5,581 bases of DNA from Bacteroidota bacterium (GTDB lineage Bacteria; Bacteroidota; Bacteroidia; Bacteroidales; JAADJA01), in the NCBI GenBank assembly GCA_024278155.1, contig JAJRTT010000383.1, positions 1 through 5,581 on the forward strand. The letters run 5' to 3'. The translations under genes and the position numbers were made by a program. Every line of letters begins with the position of its first letter. The first letter of the stretch is position 1. Under the pieces are notes generated by a model. That model made no database searches and was not told the origin of the DNA. It saw only the letters and a list, made by a program, of their open reading frames with translations. This document shows positions 1-5,556 of the stretch, one piece after another.

Positions 1-660
1 CCTGTCGCGTCCAACGATGGGGTCGAGGCGGCCTTCTTCGGCGGCTTTCGTCATGTCCCGCCCGAAATTATCCAGTACCGGGGTTTTTGATTTTGAATCC
101 GCAATCTTCTTGATATTGCCACCAAACCCTTTTCCTTTTCCTCCTTCGGGTTCTTCATCGGAAGCAGTTCCGCCGGGCAATTCGTCTTTCGGGTCAAAAC
201 CAATCCCGCTTGTATCGCTATTTGAGATAATGGCTTTCAGTTCATCCTTCACGGCTTCATAATCAATGCCATGCCTTCCGAAATTTTTTGTGACAATATT
301 GTCATTGTCTTTAAGAATGGCAAGTAGCAAATGTTCGGTTCCAATTAGGTCGCTATTGAATAGTTTTGCTTCGAGATAGGTGATCTTCAGGGCCCTTTCC
401 GCTTGTTTTATCAAGGGGATATTGTCCAATGATTTTACTTTTTTCTTTTCGGGTTCTGCAATGGCCACTTCTATTTCTTTTCTCAGATTGCCTAGATCAA
501 GATTAAAATACGAAAGTATTTGAATAGCCATTCCTTCGCCTTCACGTATTATTCCAAGAATGAGGTGTTCAAGTCCTATATAATCGTTTCCAAGCCGAAT
601 GGCTTCTTCCCTACTATAAGAGAGCACATCCTTGACGCGTTGTGAAAATTTCGCTTCCAT
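1..660 (-). CDS. clpC: ATP-dependent Clp protease ATP-binding subunit ClpC, N-terminal part (cut by window edge)
   Basis: Reading leftward from the ATG at 660, the frame stays open for 220 codons to the window edge. Residues 1-140 form the double Clp_N domain, seen as two related helical repeats: one with YIGLEHLILGIIREGEG (27-43) and one with LIGTEHLLLAILKD (105-118). Residues about 150-186 are a Gly/Glu/Lys-rich linker. Residues 193-220 (TPVLDNFGRDMTKAAEEGRL then DPIVGRDR) are the characteristic entry to the first AAA+ module; the Walker A motif lies outside the window. Proteins of this family are about 820-860 residues long and act as hexameric cytoplasmic unfoldases that feed ClpP, with the N domain binding substrates or adaptors. 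ClpB also has a Clp_N domain, but the starting sequence EAKFSQRVKDVLSYSREEA and the short linker fit ClpC better. There is no clear Shine-Dalgarno site before the ATG, only A/T-rich sequence. The gene is divergent from gyrA. Confidence 0.93.
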   Translation of the reverse strand, partial: MEAKFSQRVKDVLSYSREEAIRLGNDYIGLEHLILGIIREGEGMAIQILSYFNLDLGNLRKEIEVAIAEPEKKKVKSLDNIPLIKQAERALKITYLEAKLFNSDLIGTEHLLLAILKDNDNIVTKNFGRHGIDYEAVKDELKAIISNSDTSGIGFDPKDELPGGTASDEEPEGGKGKGFGGNIKKIADSKSKTPVLDNFGRDMTKAAEEGRLDPIVGRDR

Positions 661-666
661 AAAAAA

Positions 667-697
667 ATCAAATGAATTGTTGATGTCTTTCCATCAA
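667..697 (-). promoter_or_regulatory. overlapping alternative hairpins in the clpC leader
   Basis: On the minus strand the leader contains TTGATG, loop GAAAGA, CATCAA (697-680). The ATCAA inside its right arm can instead pair with TTGAT at 671-667 across an 8-nt loop. The two pairings exclude each other. The second is followed at once by a run of T residues leading into the ATG. The stems are short (6 and 5 bp) and A/T-rich, so this is a weak structural candidate only. Confidence 0.25.
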
Positions 698-801
698 AGT
701 TTGTTTATTTTGAATATAACGGTTCAAAATCCTATTAGTTTGTCTTTTGGTGGAATTTATTTTGTCCCCACCTAACAAAAATCCAGCCTAAGTCATTGTT
801 A

Positions 802-901
802 ACTAAATGTTAGTGACACAATGTCTTTTTTCTCAAATGTAGATACAAAAGTACGGAAAATCGGCCAATGTGTCCTTTTTTATTAACATTGCCATGTTAG
901 T
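802..901. repeat. direct repeat ATGTTAGT, each copy inside a short dyad
   Basis: ATGTTAGT occurs at 807-814 and again at 894-901. The first copy is the right part of the dyad ACTAA-ATG-TTAGT (802-814). The second overlaps the dyad TAACAT-TGCC-ATGTTA (884-899). The copies flank the clpC promoter boxes, one on each side, which would suit a DNA-binding regulator, but short A/T-rich dyads arise easily by chance. Confidence 0.3.
834..853 (-). promoter_or_regulatory. candidate clpC promoter: two overlapping TAnnTTTG -7 boxes
   Basis: On the minus strand, TACTTTTG (853-846) and TACATTTG (841-834) both match the Bacteroidota -7 consensus TAnnTTTG exactly. The surrounding sequence (CGTACTTTTGTATCTACATT) closely resembles promoters of this phylum. 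The -33 element is less clear: an ATTGG at about 869-865 lies 24 nt before the second box and 12 nt before the first, neither ideal. Transcription would begin near 827-839, leaving a long clpC leader. Confidence 0.55.
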
Positions 902-944
902 AATAAAATGGGCTAAAAAACGCCTGTGGTTTATCAATTATTGC

Positions 945-952
945 TACATTCG
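945..952 (+). promoter_or_regulatory. weak candidate -7 box for gyrA (TACATTCG)
   Basis: TACATTCG differs at one position from TAnnTTTG and is the best plus-strand match close to gyrA. It would place the start of transcription near 959 and give a leader of about 40 nt. No good TTTG is found 17-23 nt upstream; only TGTGG at 925-929 is near. The assignment is tentative. Confidence 0.3.
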
Positions 953-987
953 TGAACTTTATTCAAAAAATGTAATCAACTGTAATT

Positions 988-993
988 GAAGGA
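988..993 (+). promoter_or_regulatory. ribosome binding site of gyrA
   Basis: GAAGGA ends 7 nt before the ATG at 1001 and can pair with the end of 16S rRNA. It fixes that ATG as the start. Such a site stands out here, because the clpC and TPR starts have no Shine-Dalgarno sequence. Confidence 0.6.
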
Positions 994-1000
994 ATAATAT

Positions 1001-3568
1001 ATGGAAAATTTGCAAAATGGAGAACGGATTCATAAGGTGAACATCGAAAATCAAATGAAATCGGCTTATATTGATTATTCAATGTCGGTTATCGTGTCAA
1101 GAGCTTTGCCTGATGTCCGTGATGGGTTGAAACCTGTTCACAGGAGAGTATTGTTTGGAATGCTTGAGTTGGGCGTGATGTCCAACAGACCTTATAAAAA
1201 ATCGGCAAGGATAGTAGGGGAGGTCCTTGGAAAATTCCATCCCCATGGTGATACATCGGTTTATGATGCAATGGTGCGGATGGCCCAGGATTGGTCGTTG
1301 CGCTACCCCTTGGTTGACGGACAGGGGAACTTTGGTTCCATGGATGGCGACAGACCAGCGGCCATGCGATATACAGAAGCCCGTCTTCGTAAAATATCTG
1401 AGGAATTGCTCGCGGATATCAATAAAGATACCGTGGATATGCAATTGAACTTTGATGATTCCTTAAAAGAACCTACCGTTTTACCGGCAAAAGTACCCAA
1501 TCTGCTCATTAATGGGGCTTCGGGCATTGCCGTTGGGATGGCCACCAATATGCCGCCCCACAATCTTACCGAAGTGATTGATGGGACTATAGCTTTCATA
1601 GATGACAATGAAATAACAATTTCGGACCTGATGCAGTTTGTCAAGGCACCGGATTTCCCAACCGGTGGGATTATTTATGGTTACGAAGGGGTTCGCAGTG
1701 CTTTTGAAACGGGGAGGGGACGTGTAATGATGCGGGGTGAAGCTGTCATTGAGGAAACCGATAGCGGAAGGTCGAGGATTATTGTGTCTTCGGTTCCTTA
1801 TCAGGTGAACAAGGCCGAAATGATCAAAAAGACAGCAGACCTTGTGAACGACAAAAAAATTGAAGGGATTTCGGATATCCGGGATGAATCGGACAGAAAT
1901 GGCCTTCGTGTGGTCTATGAAATGAAAAGGGATGCCGTTCCCAATGTCATCCTTAACAAACTCTACCAATACACAGCCCTACAAACTTCATTCAGCGTCA
2001 ATAATATTGCCCTTGTCAAAGGGCGTCCGCAGATGCTCAACCTGAAGGACATGATCCATTACTTTGTGGAACATCGCCACGAAGTCCTGATCAGGAAAAC
2101 AGAATATGAACTTAGGGAAGCCAAGAAAAAGGCCCATATCCTTGAAGGGCTTATTATTGCCCTTGACCATATTGATGCGGTTATTGCGTTGATTCGCGCA
2201 TCGCGCACACCCGAGGAAGCACGCAATGGCCTGATGGAACAGTTTAAGCTTTCCGAAATACAGGCCCGAGCCATCCTTGATATGCGTTTGCAAAAACTTA
2301 CCGGATTGGAGCAGGATAAATTGAAAGCGGAGTACGATGAGATAATGAAACTGATTGAGCATTTGGAAGAAATCCTTGCCAATGAAGAACTCCGGATGAA
2401 CATTATTAAGGATGAGTTGATTGAAATCAAAGAGAAATATGGTGACGAAAGACGTTCAAAAATAGAATATACTGCCAAGGATTTCAATATTGAGGATACA
2501 ATCCCCGATGAAGAAGTGGTGATTACTATTTCGCATCTTGGCTATGTGAAACGGACAGCTTTGAGCGAATACCGCCGCCAGAACAGGGGAGGGACGGGAG
2601 CGCGCGGAAGCAGTACCCGGGGCGAAGATTTCCTCGAGCACCTTTACATTGCCACCAACCATAATTATATGCTTTTCTTTACCGAAAAAGGGAAGGTGTA
2701 TTGGTTGAGGGTATTTGAAATCCCGGAAGGTACCAAAACATCCAAAGGACGGGCCATCCAAAATTTGATCAACATAGCGATGGACGATAAAGTAAGGGCC
2801 ATAATCAATATCAAGAACCTTTCGGAAGAGGGTTACATCAACAGCAATTTTATCACGCTCTGTACCAAAAAAGGGACAATAAAGAAGACTAGCCTGGAAT
2901 CGTATTCAAGGCCAAGGGTGAACGGGATAATTGCCATCAATATCAAAGAAGATGATATCCTGTTGGAAGCAAGGCTTACGAGTGGGAACAGTGAAATTAT
3001 AATGGCCCTAAAATCGGGCAGGGCAATCCGTTTCCCCGAGAGCAAAGTAAGGCCCATGGGCAGAAATGCTTCAGGTGTAAGGGGGATTAGGCTGGCCGGG
3101 CCCAAAGACGAGGTAATCGGTATGATTTGCATTGAGGATGAAGAAAGCAACGTACTTGTGGTTTCACAAAAAGGCTATGGGAAACGTTCCTCTGTGGAAG
3201 ACTACCGGATTACGAACAGGGGCGGAAAAGGGGTGAAGACCATCAATATCACCGAGAAAACAGGGAACCTGATTGCCATTAAGTCGGTTTACGACAATGA
3301 TGATTTGATGATTATAACAAAGTCGGGGATTATTATCAGGTTGCCGGTTAGCGGAATGCGCGTAATGGGCCGGGCCACACAAGGTGTCAGGTTGATAAAT
3401 ATCAGGGAAGGGGATGCCATTGCAGCCGTTGCCCGGGTGGAAGTGGATGAAGCTGAAGAGCTGTTGGCCGATGAAGAAGGTAATTTAATTCCAACAGATG
3501 AAAATTCCACCGAGCCTTCAGGGCAACCAGAACAGCCTGAACCTCAAGAGCCAGATGAAGATCAATAA
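1001..3568 (+). CDS. gyrA: DNA gyrase subunit A
   Basis: This is a complete 855-residue gyrase A subunit, which with GyrB forms the A2B2 type II topoisomerase that introduces negative supercoils. Residues 8-165 hold the winged-helix breakage-rejoining core, with HPHGD at 80-84 and the catalytic Tyr124 in AAMRYTEAR. IAVGMATNMPPHNL is at 176-189. The tower follows, then the coiled-coil exit gate (about 360-480), including ILDMRLQKLTGLE at 425-437. The C-terminal DNA-wrapping beta-pinwheel covers about 500-812, with a GyrA-box variant QNRGGTG at 527-533 (usual form QRRGGKG) and a related NRGGKGV at 739-745. Residues 814-855 form an acidic, Glu/Pro-rich tail, as in many GyrA proteins. The GyrA-box and the tail argue against ParC. 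In the quinolone-resistance region, Thr85 stands where E. coli has Ser83, while Asp89 matches Asp87. The start is set by GAAGGA 7 nt upstream. The TPR gene follows 124 bases later with its own promoter; no intrinsic terminator lies between. Confidence 0.98.
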   Translation: MENLQNGERIHKVNIENQMKSAYIDYSMSVIVSRALPDVRDGLKPVHRRVLFGMLELGVMSNRPYKKSARIVGEVLGKFHPHGDTSVYDAMVRMAQDWSLRYPLVDGQGNFGSMDGDRPAAMRYTEARLRKISEELLADINKDTVDMQLNFDDSLKEPTVLPAKVPNLLINGASGIAVGMATNMPPHNLTEVIDGTIAFIDDNEITISDLMQFVKAPDFPTGGIIYGYEGVRSAFETGRGRVMMRGEAVIEETDSGRSRIIVSSVPYQVNKAEMIKKTADLVNDKKIEGISDIRDESDRNGLRVVYEMKRDAVPNVILNKLYQYTALQTSFSVNNIALVKGRPQMLNLKDMIHYFVEHRHEVLIRKTEYELREAKKKAHILEGLIIALDHIDAVIALIRASRTPEEARNGLMEQFKLSEIQARAILDMRLQKLTGLEQDKLKAEYDEIMKLIEHLEEILANEELRMNIIKDELIEIKEKYGDERRSKIEYTAKDFNIEDTIPDEEVVITISHLGYVKRTALSEYRRQNRGGTGARGSSTRGEDFLEHLYIATNHNYMLFFTEKGKVYWLRVFEIPEGTKTSKGRAIQNLINIAMDDKVRAIINIKNLSEEGYINSNFITLCTKKGTIKKTSLESYSRPRVNGIIAINIKEDDILLEARLTSGNSEIIMALKSGRAIRFPESKVRPMGRNASGVRGIRLAGPKDEVIGMICIEDEESNVLVVSQKGYGKRSSVEDYRITNRGGKGVKTINITEKTGNLIAIKSVYDNDDLMIITKSGIIIRLPVSGMRVMGRATQGVRLINIREGDAIAAVARVEVDEAEELLADEEGNLIPTDENSTEPSGQPEQPEPQEPDEDQ

Positions 3569-3613
3569 AAGTTGTAATTTAGGTATCGCTTATAATTATT
3601 AAAAATGATTCCA

Positions 3614-3646
3614 AATTGGCGTGCTTTTTGAATTGGTTTGCCAATT
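3614..3646. repeat. operator-like AATTGG repeats over the TPR promoter
   Basis: AATTGG occurs at 3614-3619 and 3631-3636, and its inverse CCAATT at 3641-3646. The last two form a perfect dyad, AATTGG-TTTG-CCAATT, placed exactly in the spacer between the -33 and -7 elements. The first copy, extended to AATTGGC, can also pair with GCCAATT at 3640-3646. In addition TTTGCCAA is repeated at 3637-3644 and 3656-3663, 19 bases apart. Repeated half-sites across a promoter suggest a repressor site or a small RNA structure; no regulator can be named. Confidence 0.4.
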
Positions 3647-3659
3647 AATTTTATTTTTG
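3627..3659 (+). promoter_or_regulatory. Bacteroidota-type promoter of the TPR gene
   Basis: TTTG at 3627-3630, a 21-nt spacer and TATTTTTG at 3652-3659 match the TTTG / TAnnTTTG pattern of the phylum's main sigma factor in both sequence and spacing. Transcription would start near 3666, giving a leader of about 27 nt before the ATG at 3693. This is the best-formed promoter in the window, and it also supports the ATG at 3693 over any start further upstream. Confidence 0.65.
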
Positions 3660-3692
3660 CCAAAATTTAGAAACAATCAAGAAATTAACATT

Positions 3693-4919
3693 ATGAAAAA
3701 AATCGTTTTAGTAACTCTTCTGTTTTTTACCACAGCAATTGGTTTTTCGCAAAAAAACATGGTTGTCAGTGCATATAACTACCATAAAAGTGGTAAACTT
3801 GACAAAGCCAAGGAAGCCATTGATAAAGCAACCGTCCATCCCAAGACTGTTGTTATGGCCAAGACCTGGTTTTACAGGGGCAACATTTACATCGACATTT
3901 ACAACAGCACGAACGAGGAATACAAAAAACTCGATCCCGATGCTTTGAACAAAGCCTATGAAGCTTACCAAAAAGCTTTGGAATTGGATACAAAGAAAAA
4001 CTATTACGTAGAAATCCTAACCAGGATGCCTATGGTAGGGGAGTCCTTTTTTAATTATGGCGCCAATTTATATAATGCTGGACAAACTGCGCTGGATGCC
4101 AAGGATACAGTTACGGCCAATAAGGAATTTGGCAAATCTGTAAAAGCTTTCGAGAATGCATATCACATATATAAAGACGCTGGGAGCGAAGATTCCTTGA
4201 CCATCTATTACATTGCCGTTGCCGCCGAATTGGGACAGGATTATGACAAAGCAAAGGAATCTCTTGAAACATTGGTGGCCATGAATTACCCCGAGCCGGG
4301 TATTTACAGTTCACTTGCCGGTATTTATTACAATCAGGACAAAGATGTCGAAAAGGCTGCTGCTATTTATGCACAAGGAAGGGAAAAATATCCTGATAAC
4401 CTTAGCTTGCTCCTTAATGAAACCAATTTTTTACTGGCCAATAAGCAAACTGACAAAGCACTGAACAATCTCGAGCTTGCAGCTAAGCTGGATACGACCA
4501 ACGCTACTATCTTTTTTGCAATTGGTGCAAACTATAACCAAATTGTTGATGATTCAACCAGTACACCGGAAATGAAAGAGGAGGCATTTACCAGGACAAT
4601 AAAGGCTTATAATAAAGCAATTGAGATCAGGCCTGATTATTTTGACCCGAATTACAACATGGGTGCTTTATATGTTAACAAAGCAGCTAGCTTGATTGAT
4701 GAGGCCAACCAACTTCCTTTTGAACAGCAAAAAAAGTATGATGAGTTAAAAGGCCGTGCCGATGGATATCTTAAGACATGTTTGCCTTATCTTGAAAAAG
4801 CACATCAGATTGACCCGGATGATATGAGCACACTGTATTCCTTGAAAGAGATTTATGCACGACTGGGAAACGATGTTAAAACAAAAGAGATCAATACGTT
4901 GATTGATGCCCAGCATTAA
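3693..4919 (+). CDS. secreted tetratricopeptide repeat (TPR) protein
   Basis: A protein of 408 residues that begins with a Sec signal peptide: MKK, a hydrophobic core IVLVTLLFFTTAIGF, then SQ, with likely cleavage near residue 19-20. No lipobox Cys is present, so it should be periplasmic or surface-exposed and soluble. The rest is almost all helical repeats of TPR type. Clearer units are near 27-50 (HYHKSG-like A helix, then LDKAKEAIDKA), 88-100, 150-165, 170-198, 205-235 (GIYYNQDKDVEKAAAIYAQG), 242-269, 303-317 (IKAYNKAIEIRPDY) and 364-376 (PYLEKAHQIDPDD). No catalytic domain is visible. TPR arrays are protein-binding scaffolds, so a partner-binding role in the envelope is inferred, but the partner is unknown. 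The frame is open upstream to an ATG at 3621, but that start would bury the signal peptide and precede the promoter, so 3693 is preferred. The leader is A-rich without a Shine-Dalgarno site. A terminator follows 12 bases after the stop. Confidence 0.88.
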   Translation: MKKIVLVTLLFFTTAIGFSQKNMVVSAYNYHKSGKLDKAKEAIDKATVHPKTVVMAKTWFYRGNIYIDIYNSTNEEYKKLDPDALNKAYEAYQKALELDTKKNYYVEILTRMPMVGESFFNYGANLYNAGQTALDAKDTVTANKEFGKSVKAFENAYHIYKDAGSEDSLTIYYIAVAAELGQDYDKAKESLETLVAMNYPEPGIYSSLAGIYYNQDKDVEKAAAIYAQGREKYPDNLSLLLNETNFLLANKQTDKALNNLELAAKLDTTNATIFFAIGANYNQIVDDSTSTPEMKEEAFTRTIKAYNKAIEIRPDYFDPNYNMGALYVNKAASLIDEANQLPFEQQKKYDELKGRADGYLKTCLPYLEKAHQIDPDDMSTLYSLKEIYARLGNDVKTKEINTLIDAQH

Positions 4920-4931
4920 TTAAGATATTAG

Positions 4932-4963
4932 GAGGGAAGCCATTATTGTTTCCCTCTCTTTTT
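4932..4963 (+). terminator. intrinsic terminator of the TPR gene
   Basis: GAGGGAAGC (4932-4940) pairs with GTTTCCCTC (4948-4956) over a 7-nt loop, with one G-T wobble, giving a 9-bp stem. It is followed by TCTTTTT. It begins 12 nt after the TPR stop. The opposite strand lacks a T-run, so it should act only on plus-strand transcripts. Confidence 0.85.
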
Positions 4964-5109
4964 AAATATTCAATTTAACATAATATTAATTATTGGACAC
5001 TTATGTAAGCCAGCATTTGAAAACCAGTTACGCAAAGCAGAAAATGTTATGATTTGAATAATGAAGATAAATTGATGAATCAGCCGAACCCGATGTAGCG
5101 TGCGCAAAC
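4964..5109. other. stretch without a supported gene, between two terminators
   Basis: The sequence is A/T-rich. Plus-strand ATGs lead to frames of only a few codons (for example ATGAATCAGCCG, stopping after seven codons). A long minus-strand frame crosses it, but its composition (many Ile, Phe, Cys, His) and its passage through the terminator hairpin argue against coding. No tRNA cloverleaf is seen; CGGGTTCGG on the minus strand resembles a T-arm only superficially. No TAnnTTTG box is found on either strand. Confidence 0.6.
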
Positions 5110-5150
5110 AAAAAGAGCCGCTCTCAATTCGTTTTGACAGCGGTTTTTTT
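5110..5150. terminator. bidirectional intrinsic terminator
   Basis: CCGCT (5118-5122) pairs with AGCGG (5139-5143). After one C-C mismatch, TCAA (5124-5127) pairs with TTGA (5134-5137). An A-run (5110-5114) lies to the left and seven T residues (5144-5150) to the right, so the hairpin has a U-tract when read from either strand. It probably ends the minus-strand cluster to its right and backs up the TPR terminator. Its left edge is about 17 bases from the stop at 5167 of the tail described below, counted from 5150. Confidence 0.8.
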
Positions 5151-5166
5151 ACTGGAGTACATTTGT

Positions 5167-5283
5167 TTATTTGGGTGTGATATCTATTTCTCCGGCACAT
5201 ACCAATATATTATAAGGTATCTCCTGGAGACGTGACAATTCAGGGTTAAAGTTCAATCCCAAAGGTTTTTTCAATTTCCCGTT
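5167..5283 (-). pseudogene. protein-like tail in the +1 frame after the 65-codon ORF; possible frameshifted 3' end
   Basis: On the minus strand the frame from 5283 to the TAA at 5167 reads 38 codons with no start codon of its own. It includes the plausible protein sequence LNFNPELSRLQEIPYN then ILVCAGEIDITPK. It overlaps the end of the neighbouring 65-codon ORF, which stops at 5246. Removing one base from the run of six A residues (plus strand T at 5266-5271) would join the two into one frame of about 91 codons. The stop at 5167 sits 17 bases before the terminator, as expected of a true gene end, while the stop at 5246 is about 95 bases away. No family is recognised. It could also be plain non-coding sequence. 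Confidence 0.35.
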
Positions 5284-5443
5284 TCATTGCCCCCTTTAAC
5301 TTCTTTTTTTTATACGATTCGGTTAGCAGTCTTTTTAGTTCTGGGCGTCTTTGTATCTCCGGGCGCATCACTTCAAATATGTCAGGCATTTCATTTGCTT
5401 TCCCAATATTGCTTTGCCCTTTTGTATCCAATTGCTTTTTCAT
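5246..5443 (-). CDS. hypothetical protein, 65 residues, possibly a fragment
   Basis: I do not recognise this protein. It is short, Lys/Arg/Glu-rich and predicted mostly helical, with MPDIFEVMRPEIQRRPELKR at residues 19-38 and a basic stretch SYKKKKLKGAMKREIEK at 43-59. There is no signal peptide and no membrane segment. The ATG at 5443 has no Shine-Dalgarno site and lies inside the 3' part of the RelE-like frame, overlapping it by 53 bases in another frame. That overlap is unusually large for two real genes, so at least one of the two is probably broken. The frame is open upstream to about 5500 without an obvious start. A one-base change in a poly-A run near its end would extend it into the tail ending at 5167. 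It might be a remnant of a larger accessory gene. Confidence 0.4.
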   Translation of the reverse strand: MKKQLDTKGQSNIGKANEMPDIFEVMRPEIQRRPELKRLLTESYKKKKLKGAMKREIEKTFGIEL

Positions 5444-5555
5444 TTGCAGGTGTTTTATTGGTTGTTTTCTTGAACAGGTGCAGCGACCTGTGTTTTTTCT
5501 TTAGCAACTTATATGCTTTATCAAAATCGGGGGAAGTTGTAATTTTTGTTTCCAT
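5391..5555 (-). pseudogene. RelE/ParE-like toxin N-terminal fragment (54 codons)
   Basis: The frame METKITTSPDFDKAYKLLKK, then KHRSL, resembles the first strand and helix pair of RelE-superfamily toxins, which typically start with a beta strand, then Phe-x-K-x-x-K-x-L-x-K-K-x-R-S-L. Known family members are about 85-110 residues and act as ribosome-dependent mRNA endonucleases or gyrase inhibitors. Here the resemblance ends at about residue 25, and the frame stops at 54 without the C-terminal strands that carry the catalytic residues, so it is most likely inactive. The start is well supported: GAGGA (5568-5564) lies 8 nt upstream, and the upstream gene stops 1 base before, as in antitoxin-toxin pairs. 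The break coincides with the inverted repeat at 5474-5491. The family call rests on a short motif and is moderate at best. Confidence 0.4.
5474..5498 (+). repeat. inverted repeat ACAGGT-GCAGCG-ACCTGT followed by a T-run
   Basis: Perfect 6-bp arms (5474-5479 and 5486-5491) around a 6-nt loop are followed on the plus strand by GTTTTTTC, so the element resembles a plus-strand intrinsic terminator. It lies inside the RelE-like frame, exactly where the family resemblance is lost. It may be the scar of a deletion or insertion, or chance. Confidence 0.4.
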
Positions 5556-5556
5556 G

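Larger units (their letters stand above)
661..1000. other. divergent intergenic control region between clpC and gyrA
   Basis: These 340 bases are markedly A/T-richer than the flanking genes and carry no convincing reading frame. They must hold the promoters of both divergent genes. The clpC side has two TAnnTTTG boxes at 834-853 and a predicted leader of about 165-180 nt. The gyrA side has only a weaker candidate at 945-952. Short dyads and an 8-base direct repeat (ATGTTAGT) lie in between. No CIRCE element (the HrcA operator) is visible. No riboswitch or RNA gene is recognisable. Confidence 0.8.
3569..3692. other. gyrA-TPR intergenic region
   Basis: An A/T-rich spacer of 124 bases. No GC-rich hairpin with a T-run follows the gyrA stop, so gyrA transcripts may read through into the TPR gene. 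The right half holds the TPR promoter and the AATTGG repeats annotated separately. Confidence 0.7.

Noticed and set aside
17..262. Plus-strand open frame of 81 codons
   Set aside because: It is the antisense shadow of the clpC coding sequence, is Ser/Pro/Phe-rich and has no promoter or ribosome binding site.
1097..3510. Several minus-strand and out-of-frame ORFs of 60-162 codons inside gyrA
   Set aside because: All lie within a complete, highly conserved gyrA frame, have no start signals, and their composition reflects the opposite strand.
1001..3568. Topoisomerase IV subunit A (ParC) instead of GyrA
   Set aside because: A recognisable GyrA-box in the first pinwheel blade, the second NRGGKGV motif and the acidic tail favour GyrA.
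3572..3596. E. coli-like promoter with TATAAT at 3591-3596
   Set aside because: The possible -35 (TTGTAA) is only 13 bases away, and this phylum's main sigma factor uses TAnnTTTG instead.
3621..3692. Longer N-terminus for the TPR protein starting at the ATG at 3621
   Set aside because: It would place 24 residues ahead of a typical signal peptide, and its start codon precedes the -7 box at 3652-3659.
5060..5110. Possible tRNA T-arm (CGGGTTCGG on the minus strand)
   Set aside because: No matching T-stem, anticodon arm or acceptor stem can be built around it.
4970..5200. Minus-strand ORF of 76 codons
   Set aside because: It runs through the bidirectional terminator hairpin, has biased non-protein-like composition and lacks a ribosome binding site; the more protein-like minus-strand frame in part of this area ends at 5167.
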